A program made the position numbers and the translations under genes. A stretch of 64,000 bases of DNA from Methylotenera sp. (lineage in GTDB: Bacteria; Pseudomonadota; Gammaproteobacteria; Burkholderiales; Methylophilaceae), in NCBI GenBank assembly GCA_020622105.1, contig JAHRYP010000006.1, positions 1 to 64,000 on the forward strand. Reading direction: 5' to 3'. Below are positions 9,396 to 16,217 of this stretch, piece after piece. Each line of letters begins with the position of its first letter. Position 1 is the stretch's first letter. Below the pieces are notes generated by a model. It was not told the origin of the DNA and did not search any database. It saw only the letters and a program-made list of their open reading frames with translations.

Positions 9396-9994
9396 TCAAT
9401 GCCGGGCATGGCTTGTACTCCAGCCTGAAAGGCATGCTTCACAAGGTTTGCTTCACTGACAGTATCGGCAAGTTCAATCAGCGCAGGTGGCGCTGCACGC
9501 CCGGTAACCACCACATGCTGCATGAGTGGGCGGTTCTTGAGGGCAGCAGAAACTTCCTCAATACTGAGCCAGCCGTATTTCAGTGCATAGGTAAGTTCAT
9601 CAAGGATCACCAGGTGAACGGTTTCATCCCGCAGGTAACTGCAAACCAGTTCCCACGCCTTGCGTGCGCTGGCCAGATCCTGCTCCGGATTTTGAGTTTC
9701 CCAGGTAAAACCGTCTCCCATGACGTGCCAGCTTAAATTGGGAGCAGACCTGAAAAAGGCTTCTTCGCCAGTATCTGAACGGCCTTTTATAAACTGAATG
9801 ACAACAGCTTTCATGCCGTGGCCAAGTGCGCGTGCCAGTAAACCAAAGGCTGCGGTGGATTTGCCCTTACCGTTACCGGTGTGTATCAGCAACAGACCTT
9901 TTTCAGTGCTGGCGGACTCGATTTTGGTATCAATCACCACCTTTTTGCGCTGCATGCGCGCAAGGTGGCGTGAGTTTTTTTCGCTGTCGCTCAA
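9389..9994 (-). CDS. cobO: Cob(I)yrinic acid a,c-diamide adenosyltransferase (CobA/BtuR family), TTG start
   Basis: This family transfers the adenosyl group of ATP to the reduced cobalt of corrinoids. The P-loop HTGNGKGKSTAAFG and the VIQFIKG motif are diagnostic. The frame is open to 10042, but that region is the tail of the upstream membrane protein read in another frame. A TTG at 9994, one base after the upstream stop, gives the N-terminus MSDSEKNSRHLARMQRKK, which matches the usual start of the family, so I chose it (201 residues). No strong Shine-Dalgarno precedes it, which fits coupled translation from the upstream gene. Confidence 0.93.
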   Translation of the reverse strand: MSDSEKNSRHLARMQRKKVVIDTKIESASTEKGLLLIHTGNGKGKSTAAFGLLARALGHGMKAVVIQFIKGRSDTGEEAFFRSAPNLSWHVMGDGFTWETQNPEQDLASARKAWELVCSYLRDETVHLVILDELTYALKYGWLSIEEVSAALKNRPLMQHVVVTGRAAPPALIELADTVSEANLVKHAFQAGVQAMPGIEW

Positions 9995-9995
9995 G

Positions 9996-10565
9996 TTAAA
10001 CTTTAGCGCGGTTTGCGCCGCTGGCAAAAGCAAAGGCAACATGCACTACAAGTGCAATGCCTAACCAGAAACCAAGAGTCTCTAATTGATGTGGGAAGTA
10101 TTTCATCAAGCGCTCGCCGAATACAGCCAGTGTAGGGTCAGCATAACGGCCACCAAAGAAATAGAAACCCCCGCTGGAGAATAACTCGCTGAACGCCGCT
10201 GCAATAGATACGCTGGCTACTAAAGGTAAAATTGCAGCAGAGCTGAAGCTGTAACGTTTGGCAAACCAGCGGCCAGCCAGCCACATGACGCCATAAGCCG
10301 GTAATAGAAAGCCATAAGCCGGTGTTACGCAAAAACTGCTCACGCCGCCAACTGTGATAGCGGCATAATCCAGACCGGCACATAAGGCTAGTAAAGCCGG
10401 GAATACCAGAACTGGTCTTAAGTACAAGCCTGCCAGAAAGAACACGGCAAGTGATGCGCTAGGCAAGTAGTTGATTGAAGCAAAATGATGACCGCGCGTA
10501 GTAATGACGAGTGCGGCAAGTATGATGCCTATCACCAGTTGATTGGTTTTAGAAAGAGCTAACAT
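9996..10565 (-). CDS. Polytopic membrane protein in the cobalamin operon, ECF S-component-like
   Basis: A hydrophobic 189-residue protein with about six predicted membrane segments (roughly residues 9-26, 36-50, 53-75, 78-98, 108-128 and 163-185). The N-terminal pattern RGHHFASINYLPSASLAVF followed by a long helix resembles substrate-binding (S) components of ECF vitamin transporters, but I cannot assign a named family with certainty. A GGAGG ribosome-binding site precedes the ATG by about 11 bases. It sits between btuB and cobO under the cobalamin riboswitch, which suggests corrinoid, cobalt or precursor transport across the inner membrane. No ECF ATPase or T component is adjacent. Confidence 0.6.
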   Translation of the reverse strand: MLALSKTNQLVIGIILAALVITTRGHHFASINYLPSASLAVFFLAGLYLRPVLVFPALLALCAGLDYAAITVGGVSSFCVTPAYGFLLPAYGVMWLAGRWFAKRYSFSSAAILPLVASVSIAAAFSELFSSGGFYFFGGRYADPTLAVFGERLMKYFPHQLETLGFWLGIALVVHVAFAFASGANRAKV

Positions 10566-10634
10566 GGCAGGGATAACCTCCGGATTGGTTCATAAAATGT
10601 TTGACGTGTATTTTAACTTAAATGTGTTTTATAA

Positions 10635-10652
10635 GGTGGGTTTACGCCCACC
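10635..10652. other. Short GC-rich hairpin between btuB and the membrane-protein gene
   Basis: GGTGGG and CCCACC form a 6-bp stem with a six-base loop in the 112-base gap between these two genes. There is no U-tract on the reverse strand, so it is unlikely to be an efficient terminator; it could stabilise the upstream or downstream mRNA. It leaves open whether the downstream genes are fully co-transcribed with btuB. Confidence 0.4.
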
Positions 10653-10677
10653 CCGATAGGACAATTGAGCAATGTCG

Positions 10678-12555
10678 CTAAGGTTTCATTTGGTATCTCA
10701 ACCCTATAAAAATATTACTGCCGGCTGTATTGTATGGAACTGAGGTGGCGGAATTGCCTGTATAGGCCAGCACGTAGCTCTTGTTCAAGACGTTGTTGGC
10801 ACGTGCTTCCAGCTTCCATTCCGGGTTAAGCCGATAGCTGGCTGTTAAATTCAATAACATATAGCCGGACATTGTTTTGGTATTTGCGGCATTGTTATAG
10901 CGGGTTGATGCGCCAGTCATTTCAGCACCCCACTGCAGGTCGCCCCAGGTATGCAGCAGATTAATCGCACCATAACGGTTGCTGCGACGAGTAAGCAGTT
11001 GGTCTGATTGCTCATCACGTGGCGACTGTACAGTTAAATTGCCGCTCAGTAGCAGTGAATCGCTTATGTTCCAGCTGCTTTCCAAAGTTGCACCCTGTAT
11101 TTCAACTTTACCTACGTTAACAGGGCAAAAGCCGGAAAACGAACAGCCTGTAGTAGCCGCACCGGAGAACTCAATCAAGTTTCTGATTTTGTTTTCAAAA
11201 ACCGTTAAACCTGCATTCCAGGTATTTCCTGTATATTTCAAAGCAACTTCCACATTGTCTGATTTTTCCGGGCTCAGTTGGGGGTCGCCGAAGTTAGGAA
11301 AATACAGCTGGTTAAATGTCGGCGCTTTAAATGCCTTACCGTAATTTGCGCTGATACGCCATTCCGGGCTTAAGCGGTAAGCGTAGCCTGCACCGCCAGT
11401 GTTGTAATTGCCATATTGCGTATTGTGATCTTCACGCAGCGAGAGTTGTACGCCATGATTGCCGATATTGGCAACATAGCTACCCATGAAACCATCGTTG
11501 TTGCGATCTTTAGTGTATTTTGATGTAGGGCTGCTTTTGCTATCAACTGTTTGTTCAAGCCTATCGTAAGCCAATGTCAGCGTACCTAGTGGTAGTTTGA
11601 ATTCGTTTTGCCAAGTGAGCTGCTGCTGTTCCGTACGGTATCTACTGATGCCTGTCGGGTTGCTTCCGCTTGGTTTTGCATGGCTGTCAGAGTCATCCTC
11701 ACCCACGCCGATTTTCAATGAGCTATGCCAGAAGTCTGTAAACTGATTTTTACTGCTAATCGCATAACTTTTCAGGGTCTGGTTACCGTAGTCGTTATAT
11801 GCATTGTCGAAATGGTTGCGTGCCTTGCTTTCAAAGAACTGTAATCCCAGCGTGTGCCCTGCTGTTAATGTTAAATCCATATAGGCTGACGCACTTAAAT
11901 TGCGGTAACCATCATCATCTTTATCAAAAGCATTATTACGGATACGCTTGGCCGAGAAGCTGTCAGTATCAAGGCTGCTTAAATTGACGCCATATCGCAA
12001 ATTGCCATAACCGCCGTTGAGACCAGCTTCAGCAGTCTTTGTGCCGTAGCTTCCTAGCCCTGCTGCCGCATGCAGCAATGTTTTTTCAGAACTGCCTTTA
12101 CGTGTGAAAATCTGAATGACGCCGCCAATGGCATCAGCCCCATATAGGCTGGAAGCTGGTCCACGCAGAATCTCAATTTTTTCAATCTGGGAGAGCGGAA
12201 TACTTTCGTAAGCAGTAGTGCCTAAGGTGGCAGAGTTAATGCGTAAGCCATCTACCAGCAACACAACATGTTGATCATTGGTTCCGCGAAGAAATATGCT
12301 AGTTGCAGTTCCGGCGCCACCACTGTTAACAACCTGTATTCCTGGCTGCGAACGCAATACATCTGTGAGTGATGCAGCGCCTGCACGCTCTATGGTTTCG
12401 CGATCAATCACAGTAACGTCACCGATCACATTGGCACGCGATTGTTCAATACGTGAGGCGGTGACAACAACATCATCCAGGTTTATTTGTTCGGCAGCTA
12501 AAGTAGGGAAGGCTAAAGTGGAGCCTATCAAGCTCACGATAAGTTTTTGATTCAT
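10678..12555 (-). CDS. btuB: TonB-dependent outer-membrane cobalamin receptor
   Basis: BtuB takes up cobalamin and related corrinoids across the outer membrane using TonB energy. The 625-residue protein has a signal peptide ending near LAFPTLAAEQ (about residue 21), a TonB box-like DDVVVTAS at about 27-34, a plug domain with RGTNDQHVVLLVDGLRIN and EIEILRGPASSLYGADAIGG, then a long beta-barrel ending in an aromatic/charged terminal strand (FIGLRYQMKP). It is the first gene behind the cobalamin riboswitch at 12660-12915, which strongly supports corrinoid specificity. It heads the reverse operon that extends to 5872. Confidence 0.95.
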   Translation of the reverse strand: MNQKLIVSLIGSTLAFPTLAAEQINLDDVVVTASRIEQSRANVIGDVTVIDRETIERAGAASLTDVLRSQPGIQVVNSGGAGTATSIFLRGTNDQHVVLLVDGLRINSATLGTTAYESIPLSQIEKIEILRGPASSLYGADAIGGVIQIFTRKGSSEKTLLHAAAGLGSYGTKTAEAGLNGGYGNLRYGVNLSSLDTDSFSAKRIRNNAFDKDDDGYRNLSASAYMDLTLTAGHTLGLQFFESKARNHFDNAYNDYGNQTLKSYAISSKNQFTDFWHSSLKIGVGEDDSDSHAKPSGSNPTGISRYRTEQQQLTWQNEFKLPLGTLTLAYDRLEQTVDSKSSPTSKYTKDRNNDGFMGSYVANIGNHGVQLSLREDHNTQYGNYNTGGAGYAYRLSPEWRISANYGKAFKAPTFNQLYFPNFGDPQLSPEKSDNVEVALKYTGNTWNAGLTVFENKIRNLIEFSGAATTGCSFSGFCPVNVGKVEIQGATLESSWNISDSLLLSGNLTVQSPRDEQSDQLLTRRSNRYGAINLLHTWGDLQWGAEMTGASTRYNNAANTKTMSGYMLLNLTASYRLNPEWKLEARANNVLNKSYVLAYTGNSATSVPYNTAGSNIFIGLRYQMKP

Positions 12556-12659
12556 GTAATTTCCTTATGTTACATGCGACCCCGCATGTAATTTGAAAAA
12601 AGGAAATACGTTAGGGGCATAGAATCATGAACGAAAAAGCGTGTAACGCCATTCGTTTT

Positions 12660-12915
12660 TGACACACCGTCACCCCGCGGTATTTCCAACTTGTGTTGCG
12701 AGGCCGGTCTCCGGGCTTGTGAGTTCCGGGTTTTTGTAAACCCTGGATTTGCGCCTTCCCGAACCAATTTCAGTTCAGTGGCATAGAGCAAATCGTATGA
12801 ATAAATCAGACTCACTTACCGTTGCGGGGGCAGCATAGGAATTGTTTTTAATATAAAAACGCACCTATTTCCCAGTTTCACCTTATTTGCAGAAAGCAAA
12901 CTTGGCACCTATCAA
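12660..12915 (-). promoter_or_regulatory. Cobalamin (adenosylcobalamin) riboswitch
   Basis: Read on the reverse strand, the leader has the 5' element GATAGGTGCC (12913-12904), the GGGAAATAGGTGC element, the core GCTGCCCCCGCAACGG then TAAGTGAG, and the B12 box AGCCCGGAGACCGGCC (about 12719-12703), closing with CGGGGTGACGG. These are the hallmark conserved blocks in the right order and spacing. The element lies about 100 bases upstream of the btuB start, so excess adenosylcobalamin should repress the operon. I cannot tell by eye whether the output is transcriptional or translational; no strong U-tract terminator is evident between it and btuB. Confidence 0.95.
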
Positions 12916-12923
12916 CTTAGATG

Positions 12924-12929
12924 ATTATA
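12924..12929 (-). promoter_or_regulatory. Candidate -10 box for the btuB operon
   Basis: The reverse strand reads TATAAT here, about 10 bases before the first conserved block of the riboswitch, which is where a transcript containing the whole aptamer would need to start. The region 17 bases further upstream (CTGATA-like) is a poor -35 match. Position is the main support. Confidence 0.4.
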
Positions 12930-13019
12930 ACTTTTTATTTGCAAATATCAGGAACTTTTTCTAATAATGTGCTTTGTAAATTATTGTAATACTTTATGAA
13001 ATTCATGTTAGCTATTGAC

Positions 13020-13025
13020 TATAAT
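13020..13025 (+). promoter_or_regulatory. Candidate -10 box for the zapB-like/zapA unit
   Basis: TATAAT sits 26 bases before the ATG at 13051. It makes a transcription start near 13032 likely, and this argues against the in-frame upstream start codons at 13015 and 13024. The -35 region is not convincing. Confidence 0.4.
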
Positions 13026-13050
13026 GAATTTTTTAAATTATAGTGATCGT

Positions 13051-13239
13051 ATGGATGCAGACTTAAAAGTGCTGGAACAAAAACTATCACACTTGATTTC
13101 AATGTGTAATGCGTTGCGCGGTGAAAACGCTGAATTGCGCCTTAGTTTAGATAAGATAGAGGCTGATACTGCAACATTGAAAGCTAATATGGCGCAGGCC
13201 AGCGAGCGCATTGAAACTCTGATAGATAGTCTTCCTTAA
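13051..13239 (+). CDS. Small coiled-coil protein, TIGR02449 / ZapB-like
   Basis: A 62-residue, almost fully helical protein with heptad-like leucines and charged residues: DADLKVLEQKLSHLI, NALRGENAELRLSL, then IEADTATLKANMAQASERIETLI. It resembles the short coiled-coil family often found directly before zapA in Proteobacteria, thought to act like the division-ring factor ZapB. The in-frame TTG at 13015 and ATG at 13024 are less likely starts, because a TATAAT box overlaps them. zapA follows after 35 bases. Confidence 0.8.
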   Translation: MDADLKVLEQKLSHLISMCNALRGENAELRLSLDKIEADTATLKANMAQASERIETLIDSLP

Positions 13240-13274
13240 GTCAGATTTAACATCATACTTTTGAGCAAAAAATA

Positions 13275-13568
13275 ATGAGTGAAATTAAAGGCGTAGACGT
13301 CAGTATTATGGGGCGGAACTTTACGGTGTCATGCACCGAGGAAGAGCGCCCGGGTCTGATTAACGCCGTGAATTTTCTCGATAAGAAAATGCGCGATATT
13401 CGTGATAGTGGTAAAGTCATCGGTGTGGAAAGAATCGCGATCATGACAGCACTGAATCTCGCTCATGAGTTACTTAACAGTAAAAGCGGCGATGTTGATG
13501 TAGGCGACATCAGGCGCAGAATAGCAATCATGCAGGATCAGATTGATGAAGCCTGTACCATAAAATAA
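13275..13568 (+). CDS. zapA: Cell division protein ZapA
   Basis: ZapA binds FtsZ and bundles its filaments at the division ring. The 97 residues show the family pattern: a short N-terminal beta region (VDVSIMGRNFTVSC), EEERPGLINAVNFLDKKMRDIRDSGKVIGVERIAIMTALNLAHELL, and a C-terminal coiled coil. It follows the ZapB-like gene, and a 6S RNA gene follows it, an arrangement common in Gammaproteobacteria and Betaproteobacteria. Confidence 0.95.
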   Translation: MSEIKGVDVSIMGRNFTVSCTEEERPGLINAVNFLDKKMRDIRDSGKVIGVERIAIMTALNLAHELLNSKSGDVDVGDIRRRIAIMQDQIDEACTIK

Positions 13569-13673
13569 ATTTTAAAATGTTTTAAAAAGTACGGGTTAAA
13601 AGAGAGTAGAATTACTTCAACTAGTTTTATCTTAAAGAAACAGAATTTAAGATAATTCGTCAGATTTCAAAGT

Positions 13674-13855
13674 TTGTTCTCTGCGGTTCGGTTTAGGCTA
13701 ATAATTCCTTGAACTAGTTTATAGCATCGGTTTTAGTCATTCGAGCGTCTGTGTGAGCGCCTCTTGCAGGTGTACCTAATGCACTCTAGGCTGTTACCAC
13801 TTGAGCCTTTTTGGTTCAGGATGCTGGCCTAGGCTGTTCCGTGGAGAACTCTTCA
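13674..13855 (+). ncRNA. ssrS: 6S RNA
   Basis: The region downstream of zapA folds into one long interrupted hairpin. The terminal stem pairs GTTCTC (13676-13681) with GAGAAC (13844-13849), and the next stem pairs TTAGGC near 13692 with GCCTAG near 13827. A central, largely unpaired bubble lies between them. The length of about 180 bases and the location after zapA match 6S RNA, which sequesters housekeeping RNA polymerase in stationary phase. The ends are approximate. The usual neighbour ygfA (5-formyltetrahydrofolate cyclo-ligase) is absent; a DUF2237 gene lies downstream in reverse. The rest of the 13569-13970 gap holds a possible -10 box (GATAAT at 13651) and nothing else I recognise. Confidence 0.75.
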
Positions 13856-13970
13856 TTACTTCGTACGATGTTTTTAATTTCGCCTTGTTCTGTATATTCC
13901 ACAGGCAAGGGAATTATTGATATGCGAACCGCAACTCAGCTTTAATCAATATTAGACATTTAACATATAC

Positions 13971-14342
13971 CTATCTTAACGCGTGATACTTTAAGTCGGC
14001 CAGGCTGACGATTTGCAGGCATTTTTCGTGACAGGCTTCCAGTATGACCGGTGGCGCAAAGCTGGCTTCTGATGCTTCCAGCCAGCGACTGGCACATAAG
14101 CACCAGCGATCACCTGCCTGCAGCCCTTCAAAGCCATATTCAGGTCGCGGTGTGCTTAAATCATTGCCCCGTGAAATTGAGAATGCCAGAAACTCTTCTG
14201 TGACTTGTGCGCAGACAGTATGGCTGCCGGCGTCGTCAGCGCCTGTTTCGCAGCAGCCGTTACGCGTAAAACCAGTCAAAGGGTCAAGGCTGCAAACTTG
14301 TAGTGCTGTGCCTAATACATTCTTTTGTTGAGGTTTAGTCAT
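13971..14342 (-). CDS. DUF2237 family protein
   Basis: A 123-residue protein with the family signature: NVLGTALQVCSLDPLTGF, RNGCCETGADDAGSHTVCA, TEEFLAFS, GNDLSTPRPEYGFEGL and GDRWCLCASRW. Several conserved cysteines (GCC, TVCA, WCLC) suggest metal binding or a redox-active site, but no function is established for the family. It stands alone, divergent from the EVE-domain gene, with 69 bases between the starts. Confidence 0.9.
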   Translation of the reverse strand: MTKPQQKNVLGTALQVCSLDPLTGFTRNGCCETGADDAGSHTVCAQVTEEFLAFSISRGNDLSTPRPEYGFEGLQAGDRWCLCASRWLEASEASFAPPVILEACHEKCLQIVSLADLKYHALR

Positions 14343-14411
14343 GTTGAAAATTCATTATTGTTGATTGGGTTATAGATTATCATAAGCAAATATTTTTAAC
14401 TGGAAAACACA

Positions 14412-14870
14412 ATGCGATATTGGTTGATGAAGTCCGAACCGGCGGACGTTTCTATTGATGATCTGGCTGGTTTCCCTAATCAGACCGTAGATTGGTACGG
14501 CGTGCGCAATTATCAGGCAAGAAACTTTATGCGCGATCAGATGAAGGTGGGTGATGGCGTGCTGTTTTACCATTCCAACTGTGCCGAGCCGGGCATTGCA
14601 GGTATCGCCGAGGTAAGTACGCTTGCCTATCCGGATCGCTTGCAGTTTATTGAGGGTCATAAGTATCATGACCCTAAAGCCACCCCTGAAAACCCACGCT
14701 GGTTTAATGTAGATGTAAAGCTGGTGCGTAAAACCAGGTTGTTAAGTTTAAAAGAAATGCGAGAAATGCCGGAACTTGCCAATTTAAGGATTTTACAACG
14801 CGGTAACCGCTTATCAATTACACCGGTTGATCCAAGAGACTGGGAGTTTATATTAAATAAGCTGAAATAA
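14412..14870 (+). CDS. EVE domain-containing protein
   Basis: A 152-residue single EVE (PUA-like) domain. The motifs YWLMKSEP, DWYGVRNYQARNFMRDQMKVGDGVLFYHSN and the late KETRLLSLKEMREMPELANL-like segment are typical of the thymocyte nuclear protein 1 / YTH-related fold. EVE domains bind modified cytosine or adenine bases in DNA or RNA; some act with restriction systems, but no such genes are nearby, so this is probably the conserved housekeeping form. A bidirectional terminator follows directly. Confidence 0.92.
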   Translation: MRYWLMKSEPADVSIDDLAGFPNQTVDWYGVRNYQARNFMRDQMKVGDGVLFYHSNCAEPGIAGIAEVSTLAYPDRLQFIEGHKYHDPKATPENPRWFNVDVKLVRKTRLLSLKEMREMPELANLRILQRGNRLSITPVDPRDWEFILNKLK

Positions 14871-14900
14871 AAAAAGTCCCTTGCGGGACTTTTTTTATTT
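14866..14900. terminator. Bidirectional rho-independent terminator
   Basis: AAAAAGTCCC at 14871-14880 and GGGACTTTTT at 14885-14894 form a 10-bp stem with a four-base loop, flanked by A-rich and T-rich tracts. It serves the EVE gene (+) and the convergent beta-propeller gene (-). Confidence 0.93.
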
Positions 14901-14912
14901 CGTGAGACGGGA

Positions 14913-16016
14913 TTATTTGCTTTCAATACTACCCATGGCTTTAGGGTAAGTCACAATACCCCATGGCATGTTTTTAACTTCAATCTGTTTTGTCACTTCC
15001 AGTTTTTCAGCATCAATCACGAATACTGCGTCTGATTTACCGCAAGCTAACAGAATCTGTTTGTCATCCGGGGTAAATGTAAAGTGCCAGCAACGGTTTC
15101 CAGTTGGAATGTCTTTAACTTTTTCATAAGTTTTGGCATTAAACACCTGCAGTACCTTGTCCTTATTTGTTGCCACAAAAATGCGTTCACCGGAACGGTC
15201 ATAGGCGATACCGTAAGGTGTCTGACCGGTTTCTACGGTGCGTACCAGATTAAAGTCTTTATCCAGCACTATGAATTTATTGCCATACTCCAGTGTAGCT
15301 AAGTAATTATTGCCATCCGGAGAAACTTTGATGCCGCGTGGACGATCACCCTGTTCGTGGGTATGTATGGTTTTTAATAAATCGCCAGATGCAATATCGT
15401 GCACCGTCACGGTGTTGTCAGCTTCGTTAGTGATCACAAGCTTGCTGCCATCAGCTGAAAATTCAATGCCTTCGGTTTCAGGGCCACCGGTGATTTCACG
15501 TACTTTTTTACCTGCGGCTAAGTCAACTACAGCAATTTTGGCCGGGATTTTTTCTTCGTCGTCATCGTCCTCTTCTTCTGCACCTGGTTTTGGTGGTGGG
15601 CCGCCTTTAGCGCTTGGCTCAGAAGAAATATAAGCAAAGTTACCGCTTACGCGCACAAACTCAGGGTTTTTGCCCACAGGAATTTGTTGCAGCACTTCAC
15701 CCGTTGCCGTATCAATGACGGAAATACTTTCGTTTTCGCGTGTGGCAACGATCAGTTTTTTGCCATCGTCAGTAAGACTCAAGCCCCGTGGCCCAGCTGC
15801 CTTTACATCGAACTGTTTAACCACTTCCATTGTTGCAAGGTCGATGACACTCACGCCTGCATCTTGGCTGGTAACATAAGCAAATCCGGCTGATTTTGAT
15901 TCAGCCACGGCTTGGGAGTCATCGGTCTTTTCTTTGCTACATCCAACAATCCCAGTGATTAATGCCAGTAAAAGCAGGCTGGCGCGTGTTTTGCCAAAAG
16001 CAGGTGTTAATTTCAT
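14913..16016 (-). CDS. YVTN-type beta-propeller lipoprotein
   Basis: The 367-residue protein begins with a lipoprotein signal peptide (lipobox IVGC at about residues 23-26) and continues as a seven-bladed propeller with repeats such as VSVIDLATMEVVKQF, ISVIDTATGEVLQQIPVG and VFVIDAEKLEVTKQI. The family resembles the surface YVTN proteins and the beta-propeller linked to PQQ-dependent alcohol catabolism. Between blades, at about residues 139-160, there is a proline-rich then strongly acidic insertion (PPPKPGAEEEDDDDEEK). A GGAG ribosome-binding site precedes the ATG. It is a single gene; a link to methanol oxidation is only a guess from the likely host. Confidence 0.85.
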   Translation of the reverse strand: MKLTPAFGKTRASLLLLALITGIVGCSKEKTDDSQAVAESKSAGFAYVTSQDAGVSVIDLATMEVVKQFDVKAAGPRGLSLTDDGKKLIVATRENESISVIDTATGEVLQQIPVGKNPEFVRVSGNFAYISSEPSAKGGPPPKPGAEEEDDDDEEKIPAKIAVVDLAAGKKVREITGGPETEGIEFSADGSKLVITNEADNTVTVHDIASGDLLKTIHTHEQGDRPRGIKVSPDGNNYLATLEYGNKFIVLDKDFNLVRTVETGQTPYGIAYDRSGERIFVATNKDKVLQVFNAKTYEKVKDIPTGNRCWHFTFTPDDKQILLACGKSDAVFVIDAEKLEVTKQIEVKNMPWGIVTYPKAMGSIESK

Positions 16017-16217
16017 TTATTATCTCCAGAGTATTCTGTGCTTGTATCAGCAGTCAGATATTTGTACGGCAACTTCGTTTAATAACCATGCAAAAATTGT
16101 GCTTGGCTATAGTAAAAACATTAATTCCAATATAACAATAAGTTATACATAAGCAACAATTAAATCTGGTTGTAAGTAAGCAACCATTTTGGCTATATGC
16201 AGCCGCAATGGGGGTAG

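Noticed and set aside
12570-12815. An 81-codon reverse reading frame upstream of btuB
   Set aside because: It lies across the cobalamin riboswitch; all the conserved bases are explained by the aptamer.
15540-15600. The acidic run in the propeller gene as a frameshift artefact
   Set aside because: The reading frame is continuous and blades on both sides are in register, so it is a true insert.
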